From the NCBI GenBank assembly GCA_004293295.1, contig RDYC01000333.1, positions 1-8,135 on the forward strand: a stretch of 8,135 nt of DNA, read 5' to 3'. The stretch is from Bacteroidota bacterium. Lineage in GTDB: Bacteria > Bacteroidota > Bacteroidia > UKL13-3. The notes below the pieces were generated by a model. The model was not told the DNA's origin. It saw only the letters and a list, made by a program, of their open reading frames with translations, and made no database searches. Of this stretch, positions 5,386 through 8,135 are shown one piece after another (the stretch's first letter is position 1; each line of letters opens with the position of its first letter). A program made the translations under genes and the position numbers.

Positions 5386-6306
5386 GTGAAATCAACGTTT
5401 AAAAACCTCAAGGCATTTACCTTTCTATTGGTGCTTACCATCGTAACGCTTACGGGATTTTTTTGTGGTAACCCAAGTGAAAATGCTTCCGAGCAAAAGG
5501 GTGCAGCAAGTAAATACCTCAACCATAACGATACCGTTAAATATGTAGGAATGGATGCTTGCAGGGCTTGTCATAACTCCATTTACGAAACTTTTAAAGA
5601 AACCGGAATGGGCCAATCATTCCATTTCGCCACGCGACAAAAATCAGCGGCAAAATTCGGAAAACACCATATTGTTTACGATAAATGGAATAACCTGAGT
5701 TATTACCCATTTTGGCAACAAGATACCATGTACATTATGGAGTTTCGTTTATCAGGAAAGGATACCACCCACAAGCGTATTGAAAAAGTAGATTACATTA
5801 TTGGTAGTGGGCAGCATACCAACTCGCATATGATGAACGTGAATGGGTTTATTTACCAGTTGCCGCTCACCTGGTATGCACAGAAGGGCAAATGGGATCT
5901 GCCACCCGGCTATGAAGGCGGACAAAATGTAAGGTTTAGCAGAGCCATTGGGTTGGAGTGCATGAGTTGCCACAATGCCATGCCGGGATTTGAAAAAAAC
6001 AGTTTAAACAAATTTACCAATGTACCCAAAGGCATTGATTGCGAAAGATGCCACGGTCCCGGAGAGTTACATGTTCGGGAAAAGGTTGCCGGAAACATTG
6101 TGGATACCGCAACACAAATAGACTATACCATTGTTAACCCCAAAAAACTAAGCTGGGAACTTCAAATAGATGTTTGCCAGCGTTGCCATTTGCAAGGCAA
6201 TGCCGTGCTTAAAAACGATAAAAACTTTACTGACTTTAGACCCGGAAAGAAGCTGAGTGATTACATTGATATTTACATGCATCTCACGCCCAACGTTTGC
6301 AAATGA
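5386..6306 (+). CDS. Multiheme cytochrome c with TPR tail, N-terminal part (gene split by frameshift)
   Basis: The first 306 codons encode an exported multiheme c-type cytochrome. The start is GTG; no in-frame ATG precedes a usable signal sequence, and the GTG opens directly onto MKSTFKNLKAFTFLLVLTIV, a Sec signal. A cysteine at 27 (TGFFC) could be a lipoprotein site, but Phe at -1 is a poor lipobox. Heme-binding CxxCH motifs are at 59-63 (CRACH), 192-196 (CMSCH), 219-223 (CERCH, followed by GPGELH as in cytochrome c554-like proteins) and 264-268 (CQRCH). H79, H94-H95 and H144/H148 could be distal ligands. The conserved FRPGKKLSDYIDIYM stretch is followed by HLTPNVCK and a stop, which does not look like a natural end: the expected continuation (ASHAQRLQMSECF) is in the -1 frame. 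A truncated product would carry four of seven hemes. A role in periplasmic electron transfer is likely; the partner is unknown. Confidence 0.85.
   Translation: MKSTFKNLKAFTFLLVLTIVTLTGFFCGNPSENASEQKGAASKYLNHNDTVKYVGMDACRACHNSIYETFKETGMGQSFHFATRQKSAAKFGKHHIVYDKWNNLSYYPFWQQDTMYIMEFRLSGKDTTHKRIEKVDYIIGSGQHTNSHMMNVNGFIYQLPLTWYAQKGKWDLPPGYEGGQNVRFSRAIGLECMSCHNAMPGFEKNSLNKFTNVPKGIDCERCHGPGELHVREKVAGNIVDTATQIDYTIVNPKKLSWELQIDVCQRCHLQGNAVLKNDKNFTDFRPGKKLSDYIDIYMHLTPNVCK
6270..6306 (+). other. Frameshift zone within the cytochrome gene
   Basis: Both reading frames are open only here: the downstream frame has a stop at 6267-6269 and the upstream frame stops at 6304-6306. The downstream frame reads HASHAQRLQMSECFL, which continues the protein. 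Adding one base after 6279 (for example G, turning ATG-CAT into ATG-GCA-T) joins the frames into about 639 codons as DIYM-ASHAQRL. No X-XXY-YYZ slippery heptamer is present, so programmed -1 frameshifting is unlikely. An ATGA at 6303-6306 overlaps the first stop with a possible restart codon. Confidence 0.75.
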
Positions 6307-7304
6307 GTGAGTGTTTTTTAGCAGGTCAGCAACAACAAAACAAGTTAACCTGTATAACCTGCCACAATCCACATGTAAGCGTTCAGATAACCGGTAAGCA
6401 GCAGTTTAATAACAGTTGTAACTCTTGTCATCAACCAGCCAAACAAAATCAATGCAAAGCAAGTCCCGATAAATTGGCAACAGCAAACCACAATTGTGTG
6501 CAATGCCACATGCCCAAATCCGGCACCATTGATATTCCGCATGTTACCGTTACAGACCATTGGATAAGAATACCAGCAACAAAGGAGAAAATAAGCCAAC
6601 TAAAGGAGTTTGCAGGAATTTATTGCATCAACAACCCTAAAAGTGAAGGGCTTACCCATGGCAAGGCATATCTTGCATACCTAGAGAAGTTTAGTGGCGA
6701 GAAATCCGCTATTGATAGTGCAACCGCTTATCTAAAAGAGCCTTCTCAAAACAATGATGAACATGTTGATGCATTAATTCATTTGTGGTATTTAAAACAA
6801 GATAATGCACAAATTATAAAAAAGGCCGCATCATTAAAACCACTTGAGCTTAATAAACCTTGGTTATGCTATCGGATTGGGCGCGCTTATTTTAATAACA
6901 GAAACTATAGCTTAGCGGAAGTATGGTATAAAAGAGCCGTTGAACTTGCGCCAGAAAATCTTGATTTTTTGAATGCACTTGGTGCATTGTATGTTGAAAC
7001 TGATGATGTGAAAAAAGCAGAAACCACCATTCTGTTAAGTTTACAAAAAAATCCAAAACAAAGTGAAGCACTTACTAATTTGGGATTTTTGCATGCAAAG
7101 CAACAACAATTTAAAGAGGCCATTTACAATTATGATAAAGCCATTGCATTGGATCCTGATTTTGAACAAGCCCTTTTAAATAAGGCGGCTATTCTTATCA
7201 TCAATAACCAAAAAGCGACTGCTAAAAACATATTAACCAGGGTTATGCAAATTAACCCCCGTAATCCAATGGCCAAACAATTACTGCTGCAACTTAAGCC
7301 ATAA
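6303..7304 (+). CDS. Multiheme cytochrome c with TPR tail, C-terminal part (gene split by frameshift)
   Basis: This 333-residue reading frame supplies the remaining three CxxCH heme sites, CITCH (17-21, followed by NPHVS), CNSCH (39-43) and CVQCH (65-69), a linker containing THGKAYLAYLEKF, and about four tetratricopeptide repeats (about 188-322; the clearest are YRIGRAYFNNRNYSLAEVWY and NLGFLHAKQQQFKEAIYNYD, each ending in a (L/I)xP turn). TPRs mediate protein contacts. The ATG at 6303 is chosen as the only plausible start because it overlaps the preceding stop as ATGA; an in-frame TTG lies at 6297. Homology, however, continues upstream to about 6282 (SHAQR), so this is the second half of one gene rather than an independent one. 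If translated by restart it would have no signal peptide and could not reach the periplasm for heme attachment. No terminator is seen; mltG begins 45 bases after the stop. Confidence 0.82.
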   Translation: MSECFLAGQQQQNKLTCITCHNPHVSVQITGKQQFNNSCNSCHQPAKQNQCKASPDKLATANHNCVQCHMPKSGTIDIPHVTVTDHWIRIPATKEKISQLKEFAGIYCINNPKSEGLTHGKAYLAYLEKFSGEKSAIDSATAYLKEPSQNNDEHVDALIHLWYLKQDNAQIIKKAASLKPLELNKPWLCYRIGRAYFNNRNYSLAEVWYKRAVELAPENLDFLNALGALYVETDDVKKAETTILLSLQKNPKQSEALTNLGFLHAKQQQFKEAIYNYDKAIALDPDFEQALLNKAAILIINNQKATAKNILTRVMQINPRNPMAKQLLLQLKP

Positions 7305-7335
7305 CCCGCTTTTCTGAATTGCTGCAATAAATTAC

Positions 7336-7343
7336 TATTTTCG
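7336..7343 (+). promoter_or_regulatory. Candidate -7 element of mltG
   Basis: TATTTTCG matches TAnnTTTG with one mismatch (C for T at position 7) and ends six bases before the ATG. A weak TTTC lies 21 bases upstream of it at 7311-7314, in the -33 position. The implied leader is very short. Confidence 0.3.
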
Positions 7344-7349
7344 CACGTC

Positions 7350-8135
7350 ATGAAATCTTCGAACGCAAAATCGTCCAAACGAAAAACCATATACACCCTA
7401 TTGGGCTTATTGGTTATTTTGGCTGTGGCTGCAGGTATTAAACTGTACGAAGACGTTTTTGCGGGTAACATTAACCTAGAGCCGGGAAGTAAGGCCCATG
7501 TGTTTATTTATACCCATAAAAGTTTTGATGAAAACATGCTCGCCTTGGACGAATCGGGCGTACTTAATAATACCAATGCGTTTAAACGTTTAGCGCAATT
7601 AACCGGCTACGCTGATTTAATAAAGCCCGGCAGGTATGAAGTTGAAAAGGGTATGAGCAACATCAAGTTACTGAGGATGATGGTAACTGGCAAACAAACA
7701 CCTATTGATGTGGTATTTAAATATGCACAACGAAAGTCAGATATCGTAACCTTTTTTTGCACCAACCTTGAAGCTGACAGTACGGAGTTGCTACTGCTGT
7801 TGAACGATTCAATAAACTGCGATACACTGGGATTTACTCCCGACAATATTGCGGCCATGTTTATTCCCAATACCTATAACTTTTATTGGAATACATCATC
7901 TGCTAAACTGTTTAAACGGTTTTATCAGGAGTATCTAATTTTTTGGAACGAAAGCAGAAAAGCCAAGTTAGCAGCGCTAAATTTAACAGCACAAGAAGTA
8001 AGCACCTTGGCATCAATAGTGATGAAAGAAACCTATAGAAAAGACGAAATGCCCGTGGTTGCTGGTGTTTATTTAAATAGGCTTAAACGCGGAATGCCAT
8101 TACAAGCAGATCCTACCATTATTTTTGCCTTAAAT
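7350..8135 (+). CDS. mltG: Endolytic murein transglycosylase MltG (YceG-like), partial at window edge
   Basis: The frame is open from ATG 7350 to the window end (262 codons, no stop), so the C-terminus is missing only because the window ends. MltG is an inner-membrane enzyme that cleaves nascent peptidoglycan strands and thus sets glycan chain length. A lysine/serine-rich start precedes one membrane helix (about 14-31). The LysM-like region includes LIKPGRYEVEKGMSNIKLLRMM (about 90-111). The catalytic region has MFIPNTYNFYW (170-180), LASIVMKET (220-228), VVAGVYLNRLKRGM (236-249) and LQADPTIIFAL (251-261), all hallmark YceG blocks. E227 in KET is the expected catalytic glutamate; the first Glu of the E. 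coli VEKET motif is Met here, which is within the variation I know from this phylum. About 80-90 residues should lie beyond the edge. It is 45 bases downstream of the cytochrome gene. Confidence 0.93.
   Translation, partial: MKSSNAKSSKRKTIYTLLGLLVILAVAAGIKLYEDVFAGNINLEPGSKAHVFIYTHKSFDENMLALDESGVLNNTNAFKRLAQLTGYADLIKPGRYEVEKGMSNIKLLRMMVTGKQTPIDVVFKYAQRKSDIVTFFCTNLEADSTELLLLLNDSINCDTLGFTPDNIAAMFIPNTYNFYWNTSSAKLFKRFYQEYLIFWNESRKAKLAALNLTAQEVSTLASIVMKETYRKDEMPVVAGVYLNRLKRGMPLQADPTIIFALN

Noticed and set aside
5386..5466. Lipoprotein signal on the cytochrome
   Set aside because: Cys27 follows a hydrophobic core, but the residues before it (GFF) do not fit a lipobox well, so it is only mentioned as a possibility.
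6270..6306. Programmed -1 ribosomal frameshift joining the cytochrome halves
   Set aside because: The downstream frame has the right phase, but the short shared window contains no slippery heptamer and no obvious following stem-loop.
7130..7471. 113-codon minus-strand frame opposite the TPR/mltG junction
   Set aside because: It is antisense to clear TPR and MltG coding sequence and has no domain signature.

Overview
The window looks like chromosomal DNA of a low-GC Bacteroidota bacterium, probably a non-Bacteroides lineage such as Chitinophagales, Sphingobacteriales or Flavobacteriales. The evidence is a C-terminal sorting domain of the type IX secretion system (T9SS, a Bacteroidota export machine), Bacteroidota-like promoter elements (variants of TAnnTTTG close to start codons), and the family mix: a short Crp/Fnr regulator, an MtfA-like peptidase, a multiheme cytochrome fused to TPRs, and MltG. 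No rRNA, tRNA, CRISPR array, transposase or phage structural operon is visible, and no gene-free stretch exceeds 300 bases.

Left part (1-1990): a perfect 22-bp palindrome lies in the leader of a 614-residue secreted protein. This protein has YadA-like head repeats, a peptidase S74 self-cleaving chaperone domain, a coiled coil and a T9SS sorting domain, and is followed by a clear intrinsic terminator.

Middle part (2000-4380): an MtfA-like zinc metallopeptidase with added C-terminal membrane helices runs rightward and overlaps by 54 bp the 3' end of a convergent SRPBCC-domain gene. Upstream of the SRPBCC gene, on the same strand, is a short Crp/Fnr-type regulator. Between them is a perfect FNR-type box (TTGAT-N4-ATCAA), about 41 bp upstream of a plausible start of transcription of the SRPBCC gene. 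The regulator's recognition helix carries the FNR-like E-x-x-S-R signature. This suggests a compact local circuit.

Right part (4378-8135): a secreted NodB-type polysaccharide deacetylase with all catalytic motifs is followed by a seven-CxxCH cytochrome c with a TPR tail. That cytochrome gene is split by a -1 type frameshift near 6279, so only the first four heme sites keep the export signal. The window ends inside mltG, the endolytic murein transglycosylase, whose active-site segment is present but whose C-terminus lies beyond the edge.

The most useful second looks are the regulator/FNR-box/SRPBCC unit, the frameshifted cytochrome, the S74-before-T9SS architecture and the leader palindrome. 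I did not find a convincing wholly new multi-gene system.
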